Shown here: positions 7,909-15,913 of the stretch, piece after piece
Layout of the letters: every line of letters begins with the position of its first letter
Numbering within the stretch: position 1 is the first letter of the stretch
IMG/VR virus record: IMGVR_UViG_3300049733_000189
Span: 1-47,590 of that record
Origin: a virus
Reading direction: 5' to 3' (one strand)
DNA length: 47,590 nt
Notes under the pieces: generated by a model
Told to the model about the DNA's origin: nothing
The model's database searches: none
Seen by the model: the letters and a program-made list of their open reading frames with translations, nothing else
Program-made: the position numbers and the translations under genes

Positions 7909-8278
7909 TAAGCAAGGCCGGATCGACTACATGGTCTCGCTCATGGCCCAGAATCTCTGGGTAACGGGCGTGACGGGTCCTGAGCTCGCGAAGTGCTGGG
8001 AACTCTCGAAAGAGACGATCGAAAAGGACTCGGCCGAGGCCTCGCGGTTCTTCAACACGAACCCGCTAGACCGCGCGTTTCTTCAGGCACGCTGGCACGC
8101 CAAGATCGAAGGCGCCCAGGCGCAAGCGGCTCGCATGGGCCGACTGGAAGCGCTGGCCCAGCTCCTGAAGCTCGAGGGCGACCACCTCGGCACGTTCGAG
8201 GAGCCGAAGCCGGCTGACGGCACGCGCAAGATCGAAGTCGTGTTCACCGACTCGGACCCTGAGCCCGAGGCGGCGTGA
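7847..8278 (+). CDS. terS: Terminase small subunit
   Basis: A 143-residue protein directly upstream of the large terminase, overlapping it by GTGA. The region LWVTGVTGPELAKCWELSKE (about residues 38-58) has helix-turn-helix form for binding the packaging site. It is followed by a helical oligomerisation segment (AKIEGAQAQAARMGRLEAL) and a short acidic tail that in this family contacts the large subunit. Size and position fit small terminases, which recognise concatemeric phage DNA and stimulate the packaging ATPase. Identification is mainly by context and architecture. The ribosome-binding site abuts the structured element at 7791-7838. Confidence 0.7.
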   Translation: MPRKPASRTVTHAEHPECPADKQGRIDYMVSLMAQNLWVTGVTGPELAKCWELSKETIEKDSAEASRFFNTNPLDRAFLQARWHAKIEGAQAQAARMGRLEALAQLLKLEGDHLGTFEEPKPADGTRKIEVVFTDSDPEPEAA

Positions 8279-9621
8279 GTTCGCGGATCGTTTTCAACCC
8301 GCCACAGTCGCGGGCGATGCGCGCGGTCAAGCCCGGCAGGACGATCGTCCTCGCGTTCGGGCGCGGCGTCGGCAAGTCCTGGTTTATCCGGCGACTCGCG
8401 TACATCCTGATTTCGCAGTGGGAGTACCGGGTCAGGCAGACCCCGGGCGGAACGATTCGCGGCATTCGCATCGTCTTCCTGCTGCCCACATTCAAGCAGT
8501 TTCGCGACACACATTCGCGGGCGATGCTGAACGAGCTCCGCGAGGGGTTCGCGTTCCTCGGGGCCGACGTCGATCATACGACGTTCACGGTCACGTTCCC
8601 GGGCGGCTCGAGCATCCAGGTCTTCCCGGCGTCAGAGCACGGCGGACAGAGAGCCCGCGGCATTCGTGCCGACGTGGCCATGGTCGACGAGGGCGACGAC
8701 ACCGAGGCCGAGGTCTTCGACGGCGTAGTGACGCCGTGGTTTACCGAGCCCTGGTCGCTCAAGATTCGCGTCGTCAGCGGCACTCCGAAGCGCGGCCGGC
8801 ACGGGCTGCTCTTCAAGCTTTACGAGGCGGGGCTCAAGGGGGCTCGCATTCGAGCGGGCCAGGTTGACGGATTCACCCCCGAAGAGCTTGACGCGCTGGC
8901 CCGTTTCTACACGGTGCACGCGACCTACCGCGACGCGCCGCTGAACGTTGATCAGCGCGAGGTCGAGACGGCTCGCGTGACGATGCCGCTCGCGACGTTC
9001 GAACGCGAGTACAACTGCAATTTCGACGCAGGCGAAGGCCTCGTCTACCCGTTCGAAGAAGAGTTCCACGTCCGCGAGCCGCCAAGCGGGACACGCTTTC
9101 AAGAGATTCTCATCGGCCAGGACCATGGCTGGACCGACCCCGGCTCACTGATTCGCGCGGGGCTTGTTGGTCACGGCGAGGACGCGATCCTTTGGCTGCT
9201 GGACGAGAGCTACGAGACGGAAGTCCCGAACGACGTCTGGAACGAGCGGGCTCGAGAGTGGCGGGATGGAACGTTCTATCCCGACCCGAGCAGGCCCGAT
9301 CGGATTCACGACCTGCGGAGCATGGGGCTTCGGGTTGCCGAGGTCGACAACGACATTCTTGCTGGTATCAGCCGCGTCGCGAACCTGCTGTTCATTCGCG
9401 AGACCGAGTACGGCGAGCGGTACGCGCGGCTTTACGTCTCGCCCCGCTGCGTGAATACGATTCGCGAATTCGGCTTGTACCGGCGAAAGAAGAATTCGGA
9501 CGGGACCTTCGACGAGCAGCCCGAGGACAAGCATAACCACGCGCTCGACCCAGTTCGCTACATGGCGGTCGGCCGCTTCGGTCGCATGCCGAACTACAGG
9601 CACACCACGAGCGGCCGATGA
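8275..9621 (+). CDS. terL: Terminase large subunit (packaging ATPase/nuclease)
   Basis: A 448-residue motor protein. The ATPase domain has Walker A GRGVGKS (about residues 29-35), Walker B VAMVDE (about 134-139) and the coupling motif SGTP (about 168-171). The RNase H-like nuclease domain shows the first Asp in IGQDHGWTDP (D283) and the last in NHALDPVRYM (D425). It translocates DNA into the prohead and cuts it. The GTG at 8275 overlaps the stop of the small subunit, so the two are translationally coupled; the portal gene starts with an ATGA overlap downstream. Confidence 0.93.
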   Translation: MSSRIVFNPPQSRAMRAVKPGRTIVLAFGRGVGKSWFIRRLAYILISQWEYRVRQTPGGTIRGIRIVFLLPTFKQFRDTHSRAMLNELREGFAFLGADVDHTTFTVTFPGGSSIQVFPASEHGGQRARGIRADVAMVDEGDDTEAEVFDGVVTPWFTEPWSLKIRVVSGTPKRGRHGLLFKLYEAGLKGARIRAGQVDGFTPEELDALARFYTVHATYRDAPLNVDQREVETARVTMPLATFEREYNCNFDAGEGLVYPFEEEFHVREPPSGTRFQEILIGQDHGWTDPGSLIRAGLVGHGEDAILWLLDESYETEVPNDVWNERAREWRDGTFYPDPSRPDRIHDLRSMGLRVAEVDNDILAGISRVANLLFIRETEYGERYARLYVSPRCVNTIREFGLYRRKKNSDGTFDEQPEDKHNHALDPVRYMAVGRFGRMPNYRHTTSGR

Positions 9622-11024
9622 AACCCGAGCAGTACCAGGGCGCCGAGGAAGCCGCACGCATCTTCGCCGCGAACACCTCGCCCCGTTATCGCCAGCTCGA
9701 GTGGCTCGAGAGTTGGGTCGCCGGCACGCAGTACGCCGATCGAGCCTGCGACTGGTTCGACGACGAAAAGCCGCTCTGGGAGCGCCGACCGTGCATTGTC
9801 TACCCGGCGGTAGACCTCGCGATTGGTTCTTACTCAGACCTGCTTTTCGGTGAGTCGCGCTTCCCGGCGTTCTCGTCTCGACCCGGTGAGGACGAAGAGG
9901 ACGACGAAGCGGGCCTTGCGGAAGACGCGAGCCAAACGCTCGATCGGTTTATCGCCAAGTATCACAAGCTGAGCGGCTTCAGAGCGTATTGCCGCGAAGG
10001 TTTGGCGGCGGCCATGGGCTGCGGGACTGCGGTTGGCCTACACGGTCACCGCGGGGGCAAGCCGTTCTCGGAGCTCCAGCCCGCCAAGTGGTGCACGCCG
10101 GAGCTCGACCAGTTCGGCGCTGTTCTGCGGCTCGAGATTCGCTATCCGTATCTCGACACGTACCGTGACGCCCAGGGCAAGTGGGCCGTGCGGGTCAAGC
10201 TCTATCGGCGGGTTATCGACGCGACGAACGACACCACGTTCCTACCGGCCAACGCGACCGAGGACGGGGCCGAGCCGAATTGGCAGGTCGACAATGCGAG
10301 AAGCGTCGCGCACAACCTCGGGTTCTGTCCGTCCGTCTGGTATCCCTTCATGAAGGGGTGCGAGCCGGTCAACGTGATCGACGGCCACGCCATCCACGAA
10401 AAGACCACGGACGAAATTCTACAGCACGACCTAGCCCGATCGCAGTGGCACCGATGTGCACTCTTCAGTGAGCCGCAGATGTGCGAGATCGGAGTGGAGC
10501 CCGGCTACAACCCGACAGCGGAGGGCGTGACGCCCGTCGTGGCGAGCACGGAATTCGGCGGTCATATCGGACCAGGAAACGCTGTCAACGGCGGATTCGT
10601 CTACGGCCCCACACAGAAGCCAGCGCGGAAGAAGGGCCCGGGGTACGTCAATCAGTACACGAACCCAGAGACGAAGGTTCAGATTCTGACGACGCCGTGC
10701 GATTCGCTCGAGGCGCAACATACGAACGTCAGCGATCTACGGCTCAAGGTTCAAGAGGCGCTGTGCGTGGTGTTTCTCGACCCCGAGAACATCAAGTTCG
10801 CGGCCACGACCAGCGGTAAGGCGCTCGAGGCGATCAAGCAAAAGCAGATCGACCGCTGCGGCAAGTACCGCGACGACCTCAGCGAGCGATTCCTCGAGCC
10901 GAGCGTCGACATGCAGCTCCGGATCGCGGCGCGCGCCGGGACGAGTCTTCGGGTACCGCTGATCAAGCAGGCCCTTCCGATCCTGAAGAAGTTCGAGGCT
11001 CCAGATGCCGTGGCAGTCCCCTAG
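9618..11024 (+). CDS. Portal protein, upstream frame (zero-frame product)
   Basis: A 468-residue frame encoding most of a portal, the dodecameric ring through which DNA enters the head and on which the neck assembles. It follows terL with an ATGA overlap and shows portal features: an N-terminal wing region, conserved YPAVDLAIGSYSDLLFGE, and the crown/stem segment with NVSDLRLKVQEAL and FAATTSGKALEAIKQKQ. It stops at TAG 11022-11024 just before the segment that, in relatives, continues as the C-terminal portal domain. That segment is in the +1 frame from 11005 to 11385. A +1 shift at CCC-TAG would give a 588-residue portal of ordinary size. Confidence 0.85.
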   Translation: MKPEQYQGAEEAARIFAANTSPRYRQLEWLESWVAGTQYADRACDWFDDEKPLWERRPCIVYPAVDLAIGSYSDLLFGESRFPAFSSRPGEDEEDDEAGLAEDASQTLDRFIAKYHKLSGFRAYCREGLAAAMGCGTAVGLHGHRGGKPFSELQPAKWCTPELDQFGAVLRLEIRYPYLDTYRDAQGKWAVRVKLYRRVIDATNDTTFLPANATEDGAEPNWQVDNARSVAHNLGFCPSVWYPFMKGCEPVNVIDGHAIHEKTTDEILQHDLARSQWHRCALFSEPQMCEIGVEPGYNPTAEGVTPVVASTEFGGHIGPGNAVNGGFVYGPTQKPARKKGPGYVNQYTNPETKVQILTTPCDSLEAQHTNVSDLRLKVQEALCVVFLDPENIKFAATTSGKALEAIKQKQIDRCGKYRDDLSERFLEPSVDMQLRIAARAGTSLRVPLIKQALPILKKFEAPDAVAVP

Positions 11025-11385
11025 CCTGACGGTCAAATGGGGCCCGTACTTCGCGCCTGACCCTGACGAACAGAACAAGATCGTCACGATGGTTCAAGAG
11101 GCGCTCGGCGGGACGGCGGGAACTCCGCTGATCACGCTTCGGGCGGCGGTCGAGAAGATCGCGCCGATCTTCGGCATCGAGAACATCGACGCCGCGATCG
11201 AGCAGCTCGAAAAAGAGCGCGAAGAGAATGCAAATCGCGAGCTTGATGCCGCAACCGCAGCACTCAACGCGGAGGCTCGAGCTTTCGGGACTGGCCCGAA
11301 TGCTCCGGGCAAGCCTCCCGCCAAGGGTGGCGATAGCGGGCGGCCCCCGGGCGGGCAAAAGCCATCTGGCGGCGGCGCTAAGTGA
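11005..11385 (+). CDS. Portal protein C-terminal segment in +1 frame
   Basis: A 126-codon frame from ATG 11005, overlapping the upstream portal frame by 20 bases. Its sequence (SLTVKWGPYFAPDPDEQNKI, then LRAAVEKIAPIFGIENIDAA) is the pattern found at the C-terminus of related portals, in which a WGPYF motif precedes a helical barrel. No convincing ribosome-binding site precedes the ATG. The most economical reading is that it is made as an extension of the upstream frame by +1 frameshifting; independent initiation, or a one-base sequence error in the CCCC run, are alternatives. The tail is Gly/Pro-rich and overlaps the next gene. Confidence 0.75.
   Translation: MPWQSPSLTVKWGPYFAPDPDEQNKIVTMVQEALGGTAGTPLITLRAAVEKIAPIFGIENIDAAIEQLEKEREENANRELDAATAALNAEARAFGTGPNAPGKPPAKGGDSGRPPGGQKPSGGGAK
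11016..11025 (+). promoter_or_regulatory. Candidate +1 frameshift site (CCC-TAG)
   Basis: Zero-frame codons here read GTC CCC TAG. If the proline tRNA on CCC slips forward by one base onto CCT, the next codon is AGC and the reading continues into the C-terminal portal segment. A slow stop codon directly after a slippable CCC resembles known +1 sites, such as CCC-TGA in Listeria phage PSA structural genes. I see no strong upstream Shine-Dalgarno-like stimulator. Efficiency unknown. Confidence 0.55.
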
Positions 11386-11695
11386 TCTCGGTCACTGGGT
11401 TCGCGCTGCGGACGAGCTCCGCGGCCTTGGCTGGTCGGAGTCGTCGCTGGCCGCGTCAACGTGGTTCGACGAGCCGGGCGCCTGGATTTGCGAAGGCGTC
11501 GCAATGCCGCGAGCTCTTCGCAAGTGGCTAACGCGCAACCCGGAAGGCTCCCCCGCGGATGCAATCGTCTGGATTAACGCGCCGGTCATGAACAGAAGCC
11601 GCGGACAGCATGTGATGGCCGTCGGCTGCGAGACGGTCTGGAACCAGATTCGCCCCGAGCTACTGCGCCGAGAGATCCAGCTTTTCGAGATGTGA
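11300..11695 (+). CDS. P-loop (nucleotide kinase-like) protein
   Basis: A 131-residue protein with a phosphate-binding loop AIAGGPRAGKSHLAAAL (GGPRAGKS at about residues 14-21) near its N-terminus, as in small adenylate/dNMP-kinase-like P-loop proteins. A downstream IVWINAP strand may be the second nucleotide-binding element. Its start lies inside the portal C-terminal frame; ATG 11300 was chosen because the fold begins there, but ATG 11228 or 11246 in the same frame are possible. The overlap is 86 bases or more. Such genes are seen between portal and head genes of some phages; the role (nucleotide metabolism or DNA/protein phosphorylation) is unclear. Confidence 0.65.
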   Translation: MLRASLPPRVAIAGGPRAGKSHLAAALSDLGHWVRAADELRGLGWSESSLAASTWFDEPGAWICEGVAMPRALRKWLTRNPEGSPADAIVWINAPVMNRSRGQHVMAVGCETVWNQIRPELLRREIQLFEM

Positions 11696-11699
11696 TCGC

Positions 11700-11969
11700 A
11701 TGGGCTACCCGAGAACGAACCGCCCGAACGACTGGCTTGGGCCGGCCACGCACGGCGTTGCGGTCGACATCAGCTCAACAGATCACACGTTCGATCATCC
11801 GACCCGCGCGATCTACGTCGGTGGCGGCGGAACGCTGAACGTCAAGCTTCACGGCGACCCGGCGACGACACTTACGCTAGTAGTTGTTGACGGCGCATTC
11901 CTGCCGCTCCGAATCCAGACCGTTGTCAGGGCCAGCACTGACGCGAGCCTCATGGTCGCGCTGTTCTAA
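11700..11969 (+). CDS. Small head/structural protein
   Basis: An 89-residue beta-rich protein with RAIYVGGGGTLNVKLHGD and LPLRIQTVVRA, a pattern common to small proteins in phage head operons that have the form of a single beta-sandwich or spike/fibre knob. It begins four bases after the previous stop and overlaps the next gene by one base. A head decoration or accessory role is suggested by position only. Confidence 0.6.
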   Translation: MGYPRTNRPNDWLGPATHGVAVDISSTDHTFDHPTRAIYVGGGGTLNVKLHGDPATTLTLVVVDGAFLPLRIQTVVRASTDASLMVALF

Positions 11970-12325
11970 TGGCCGGCTTCGTCCTGACGCCCGGCGGAAT
12001 CAAACCGCTGGAAGAAGCGGCAACGCCGGCCGGTGGAGTCGTCCCTGCAGGCCAGTTCGTCGAGACTCTGAAAAACGCGACGGCCGCGCACGAAGAGCAG
12101 CGCGAGGTCACGGCGTCGATCGCAACCCAGAAGGCAAAGGGTCAGCGGCTCGAGCGGCGTCAGTACGCGATAGAGCTCCGCGGCCGGCTTCGTGTCGTCG
12201 AACGCGAGATCAAAGCACTCCGCGCACTCGAAGAAGAGCGCGCCGAAATCAAACGACTCCTGGCAGCGCTGAAGGCGCCTCCCGCCAAGGTCACAGACAT
12301 CAGTAGCGCCCGCAAGTCGGGATAG
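11969..12325 (+). CDS. Coiled-coil hypothetical protein
   Basis: A 118-residue protein. After a short flexible N-terminus, residues about 28-105 are almost uninterrupted charged helix (ELRGRLRVVEREIKALRALE) with heptad spacing, so a coiled coil is likely. Position between two small head genes suggests an assembly or minor virion role; it could also be a scaffold-like or chaperone protein. No family recognised. Confidence 0.55.
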   Translation: MAGFVLTPGGIKPLEEAATPAGGVVPAGQFVETLKNATAAHEEQREVTASIATQKAKGQRLERRQYAIELRGRLRVVEREIKALRALEEERAEIKRLLAALKAPPAKVTDISSARKSG

Positions 12326-12345
12326 CTCCACCATCGAGGAAAAAC

Positions 12346-12723
12346 ATGGCCGTCGTTGCTGCAACCATTGCCGAATGCGTGCTCGTCGAGGGGCCCGCGG
12401 GCTCTATTCAGAATTCTTCTACCGGGTCGCGTAAGACCTACCGCCTGCTGCTGAACATCGGCTCGCAGACGGCCGGCGATACCGGCGCCGTCGTGACGTG
12501 CGACGACAAGATCGAAGCCATCACCAAGCTCGGCAAGACCGTGACGCTGCGCGAAGCCGCGGGCGGACCCGCGGGGCTGACACCGGGCGGCACCGCTGCC
12601 TACGCGATCATCGCCTCGGTCTCGGGTACTACGCTGGCGTTCTCCGTCGGCGGCCCGACCGCTGCGGCGGTGGTCGCTGCTGGCACGCAGGTTCCGATCT
12701 TCGTGACGGTCGACGAGAGCTGA
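12346..12723 (+). CDS. Putative small virion (decoration-type) protein
   Basis: A 125-residue, Ala/Gly/Thr/Val-rich protein with alternating beta-type sequence (LEGS-like turns, TVTLREAAGG, TLAFSVGGPT). It is preceded by a GAGGAAAAAC ribosome-binding region, better than most genes here, consistent with abundant synthesis. Composition and position before the capsid genes suggest head decoration or a similar structural role; this is inference. Confidence 0.5.
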   Translation: MAVVAATIAECVLVEGPAGSIQNSSTGSRKTYRLLLNIGSQTAGDTGAVVTCDDKIEAITKLGKTVTLREAAGGPAGLTPGGTAAYAIIASVSGTTLAFSVGGPTAAAVVAAGTQVPIFVTVDES

Positions 12724-13046
12724 TGGTCGCTGCCAATCCGTTCCCCGACGGCTTCGTCACCCTGGAGCAGGCCGAGCGCTTGCGGCAGGACAACGAGGCC
12801 GGGGCATTCCGGGCAAAGAACCCGGCGGAGTGGGAGCGGCTCACGGCGGCGATCGTTGCGTACAAGAACGCGGCTACCGAGTGGCAAGCCGCCCGCATTG
12901 CCGTTGGAAACGCCACGACATCGAACGTCAACGACCTTGTAGACGCGGCCGAGCGCGAGGCGGGCGCCCAGCTTGCCGAGACCGCGAAACAGCTCTCGGT
13001 TCGCAAGCTCGAGCAGGCTGACAAGCTGAAAAAGTCGAAGAAGTAA
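12723..13046 (+). CDS. Hypothetical helical protein
   Basis: A 107-residue protein that starts on the last base of the preceding stop and ends overlapping the glycosyltransferase start by one base. It is mainly helical and Ala/Glu/Lys-rich (ERLTAAIVAYKNAATEWQAA), with a lysine-rich end (KLKKSKK). It may be a small internal virion or assembly protein; nothing more specific can be read. Confidence 0.5.
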   Translation: MVAANPFPDGFVTLEQAERLRQDNEAGAFRAKNPAEWERLTAAIVAYKNAATEWQAARIAVGNATTSNVNDLVDAAEREAGAQLAETAKQLSVRKLEQADKLKKSKK

Positions 13047-15085
13047 TGGGCAAGAAACCGCGCATCGTTCTGACCATGATTGTCAAGAACGAGGCGAAGG
13101 TTATCCGGCGCTGCCTCGGCTCGATCAAAAAGTACATCGACGCCTGGGCCATCAGCGACACGGGCAGCACGGACGGCACTCAGGAAATCATCCGTCAGGA
13201 GCTGGCAGGGATTCCCGGGGTTCTGCTCGAGCGGCCATGGGTCGACTTCGCCACGAACCGCAACGAGGCGATCGAAGCGGCGGCGGAGTTCAATCCCGAC
13301 TACTGCCTGACGCTCGACGCCGACGAGGAGCTGACGATCGGCCCCGGGTTCTCGCTACGTGACCTTACGTGCGAGACCTACGACGCCATGTTCCAGATTG
13401 CTGGGACGACTGGCAAGTGGCCGCGCAAGTTCCTGTTTCAGCCGCACCTTCGTTACCGCTACGTGCTCGACGAGGTGCTTGAGCAGGGCAAGACGCACGC
13501 CATTCTCCCGGCGTGTCTCGTCGAGTCCCACACGGACGGCGCGCGCAGTGCCGACGGCCTGATCGCCAAGTACAACCGCGACGTTGAAGTGCTTCAGCGC
13601 GCGGTCGAGCGCGAGCCGAACGAATCACGTTATTGGTACTACCTCGCGCAGAGACTGGCCGGCGCCAAGCGCTACGAAGAAGCGATTCAAGCCTACGAGC
13701 GGCGCATCGAGCTGCCCGGAGGAATGCAGGCCGAGCGCGGCTACAGTCAGCTGATGATCGGCCAGTGCCTCGAGGAAATCGGGGCGCCGTTCGAAGCGAT
13801 TCAGGCTGCCTACCTCAAGAGCTGGCAACTCTACCCGCACCGGGCGGAGACGCTTTTTGCTCTCGGCTGCGTGCACTCGGTGCGCGGCGAGCATGCTCTC
13901 GCTGAGCTCTACGCCCGGGCTGCGCAGAAGGTGCCGCGTCCGACCGACCCGCTTCCCGCCGACGAGTCGATCTATGCGTTCCGTGCCGTCGACTTGCTCG
14001 CGGGCGCGCTCTCGGAGCAGGGCAAGCTCGACGAAGCGCTCGACCTGCTCGAGAAACTTTACGCGCTACCACAGCTCCCGGACGAGGAGCGTGGGCGGGT
14101 TCTCGAGAACATCAACAAGATCAAGGCCGCTCAGGCGGAGCCGGACGAAAAGTCAAGCCTCGGTCCAGACGAGCGTGTCTACGAAAACCAGGCGGACATG
14201 GTCCGCCGGCACGGCTTCGGCGGGTTCCGCCGGATGGGCCTCGAGTTCCTGAACAGCTTTCAGGCGCAGTCGCTCCCGAGCCCCCTGCGCTGGCTGTGGC
14301 TGACGCTCTGCGCGCTTATCGGCACGCGGGCGGCCTCGGTAGCCGGGGCGGTCGCAACGGTCCCCGTGACCATCTGGGCGCTTCAGCCGCTCAATGCCAA
14401 CTGGGCTGTGGTGGCAGCGCTCCTCGCGGTCTCCCCGCTCCTGTTTCTGGCGGCTCGCCGCCGGCTCCAAGACGGGCTGGTCGCGGCGCTCACGCTGGCG
14501 GCTACCGGCTTCGCGCTCCGGGCCGACCCGTACGGACTCGGCGCCGTCCTGTTCGCTCTGGTCGCGGTCAAGGAAGCGTCTGTCCTCTGCGTACCGGCGT
14601 TCGCCGTGGCCTGGTGGATCGGCGGCGGCACTCCGATTCCGCTTCTCGCGGCGATCGGCGCGGCCGGACTCGCCAACGGAGCGGCACTTCTCGCGCTGTT
14701 CCGCGGAATGCTCCCCGCCATGCTCAAGGGCGCGGCGGGCGGGCACGCGACGCCCTACACGCTCGACCACCAGCGCGGCAGCTGGCATCGGTTGCTCGTC
14801 GACCTCGTCATGGTCTCGCCCGTGACGACGCTCGCGGCTCTGTTCGGACCGTGGCAGCTACTCCTGATTGCCGCGACGCTACTCGGCGCGCACGCAATCG
14901 CCCCGGTACGCAATGTGCGGCTCGTGATTGCGGTCGACGTCCTGCTCCGCGTAGCCGCTGTCATCGCCTTCGGCTGGTGGGTTCTGCCCGCCGCGGCGAT
15001 CGACATCTACATCTCGCGCAAGCTTCGGCTTGTTTACGACCCGGTGACGGCCGCTCTGGCGTCGCAACTGGGCATGTCTCGATAA
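13046..15085 (+). CDS. GT2 glycosyltransferase with TPR and multispanning membrane domain
   Basis: A 679-residue protein with three parts. Residues 1 to about 170 are a family-2 glycosyltransferase: MIVKNEAKVI at the start, nucleotide-sugar site DTGSTDGT (38-45), metal-binding DADEE (91-95). Residues about 175-370 are tetratricopeptide-like helical repeats (for example YYLAQRLAGAKRYEEAIQAY). Residues about 410-660 are hydrophobic, with roughly six to eight membrane segments (WLWLTLCALIG, VVAALLAVSPLLFLA, LLLIAATLLGA). It should transfer a sugar at the inner face of the host membrane. The place, inside the head operon, is unusual. Possible roles are decoration of virion proteins, or alteration of host surface glycans to block further infection. 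Confidence 0.82.
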   Translation: MGKKPRIVLTMIVKNEAKVIRRCLGSIKKYIDAWAISDTGSTDGTQEIIRQELAGIPGVLLERPWVDFATNRNEAIEAAAEFNPDYCLTLDADEELTIGPGFSLRDLTCETYDAMFQIAGTTGKWPRKFLFQPHLRYRYVLDEVLEQGKTHAILPACLVESHTDGARSADGLIAKYNRDVEVLQRAVEREPNESRYWYYLAQRLAGAKRYEEAIQAYERRIELPGGMQAERGYSQLMIGQCLEEIGAPFEAIQAAYLKSWQLYPHRAETLFALGCVHSVRGEHALAELYARAAQKVPRPTDPLPADESIYAFRAVDLLAGALSEQGKLDEALDLLEKLYALPQLPDEERGRVLENINKIKAAQAEPDEKSSLGPDERVYENQADMVRRHGFGGFRRMGLEFLNSFQAQSLPSPLRWLWLTLCALIGTRAASVAGAVATVPVTIWALQPLNANWAVVAALLAVSPLLFLAARRRLQDGLVAALTLAATGFALRADPYGLGAVLFALVAVKEASVLCVPAFAVAWWIGGGTPIPLLAAIGAAGLANGAALLALFRGMLPAMLKGAAGGHATPYTLDHQRGSWHRLLVDLVMVSPVTTLAALFGPWQLLLIAATLLGAHAIAPVRNVRLVIAVDVLLRVAAVIAFGWWVLPAAAIDIYISRKLRLVYDPVTAALASQLGMSR

Positions 15086-15103
15086 GCCAGAGAACACAAA
15101 CGA

Positions 15104-15150
15104 CTCTCGGTTACGTCCGACGGGACGGCTTAAACACGGTTGCCCGAGAG
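15104..15150 (+). ncRNA. Structured leader element, copy 2 (upstream of scaffold gene)
   Basis: An outer stem CTCTCGG (15104-15110) pairs with CCGAGAG (15144-15150). An inner hairpin CGTCC/GGACG again has loop GACG, and the segment TAAACACGGTTGC is identical to copy 1 at 7791-7838. Stem bases differ between the copies but stay complementary, which argues for selection on structure. It begins 19 bases after the glycosyltransferase stop and is followed at once by AGGGAG, the ribosome-binding site of the scaffold gene. Confidence 0.62.
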
Positions 15151-15162
15151 AGGGAGTGAAGC

Positions 15163-15861
15163 ATGTTCGGTCCCCGATTTGCGGTGTTCAACACCGAAGG
15201 CACAGCTGCGCCAAATGGCGCTCAACCGGCTCCCGTAACGCCACCGGCTACCCCGCCGGCAGCGGCAACCACAGCGATCCCCACGGCGGACGAAAACCCG
15301 GCATGGCTGCCCGTTCGGCTTGAGCAAGCCGCCCGTCTCGCCGTCGAGAATTACGCCAAGTCCCTAGGGATCACCGATCCAGCAAAGGCGAAGGCGGCGC
15401 TGGATGCGGCGAAAAAAGCCGAAGAAGACGCGAAATCCCAGGGCGAGCGACTCGGCGAAACGACCAAGCTGCTCGAAGAGGCAAAAGCGCGAGCTGATCG
15501 CTACGAAGGCGTGACCAAAGAACACGCTGCGCGGCAGATGGGACTGCTCACGGATCTGCAGCGCGAGGCAGTGCGCAGGGTTGCGCCCGATTCCGATCCG
15601 GCGGCGCAGCTCGCGCAGATCGACGCAATGCGACCGACATGGCACGCGCAGCCGGCGCCAGCGGGGCAACCCGCGCCGCCCGCACAGCCGGTCCCGCCAG
15701 CGAGCGGAACAGCGCCGCCACCTACCGCTCCGCCCGGCACGGTGGTTTCACCGCCGAACCACAAAGAGATCCACACGCAGCTCGCGAAGACCAATCCGTT
15801 CGCGGCCGCCAACTACGCGCTGGAGCACCTCGCCGAGGTGTTCCCAGAGCAAACCTCCTGA
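15163..15861 (+). CDS. Putative capsid scaffolding protein
   Basis: A 232-residue protein directly upstream of the major capsid gene. It has a Pro/Ala/Thr-rich flexible N-terminus, a central charged helical stretch (AALDAAKKAEEDAKSQGERL and on to about residue 135) with coiled-coil character, a proline-rich linker, and a basic-hydrophobic C-terminal end (NYALEHLAEVF) of the kind that docks on capsid subunits. These are scaffold traits; scaffold proteins form the inner core of the prohead and leave before or during packaging. The AGGGAG ribosome-binding site is well placed. Confidence 0.7.
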   Translation: MFGPRFAVFNTEGTAAPNGAQPAPVTPPATPPAAATTAIPTADENPAWLPVRLEQAARLAVENYAKSLGITDPAKAKAALDAAKKAEEDAKSQGERLGETTKLLEEAKARADRYEGVTKEHAARQMGLLTDLQREAVRRVAPDSDPAAQLAQIDAMRPTWHAQPAPAGQPAPPAQPVPPASGTAPPPTAPPGTVVSPPNHKEIHTQLAKTNPFAAANYALEHLAEVFPEQTS

Positions 15862-15913
15862 CTCGTTTCCGCGCGACGCGGTGCGAGCACGTCAATCCAA
15901 AGGACACTGAAAA

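Noticed and set aside
14153-14788. Minus-strand 211-codon open frame opposite the glycosyltransferase
   Set aside because: Typical high-GC antisense shadow; low-complexity Arg/Glu-rich product, and the sense frame has clear domains.
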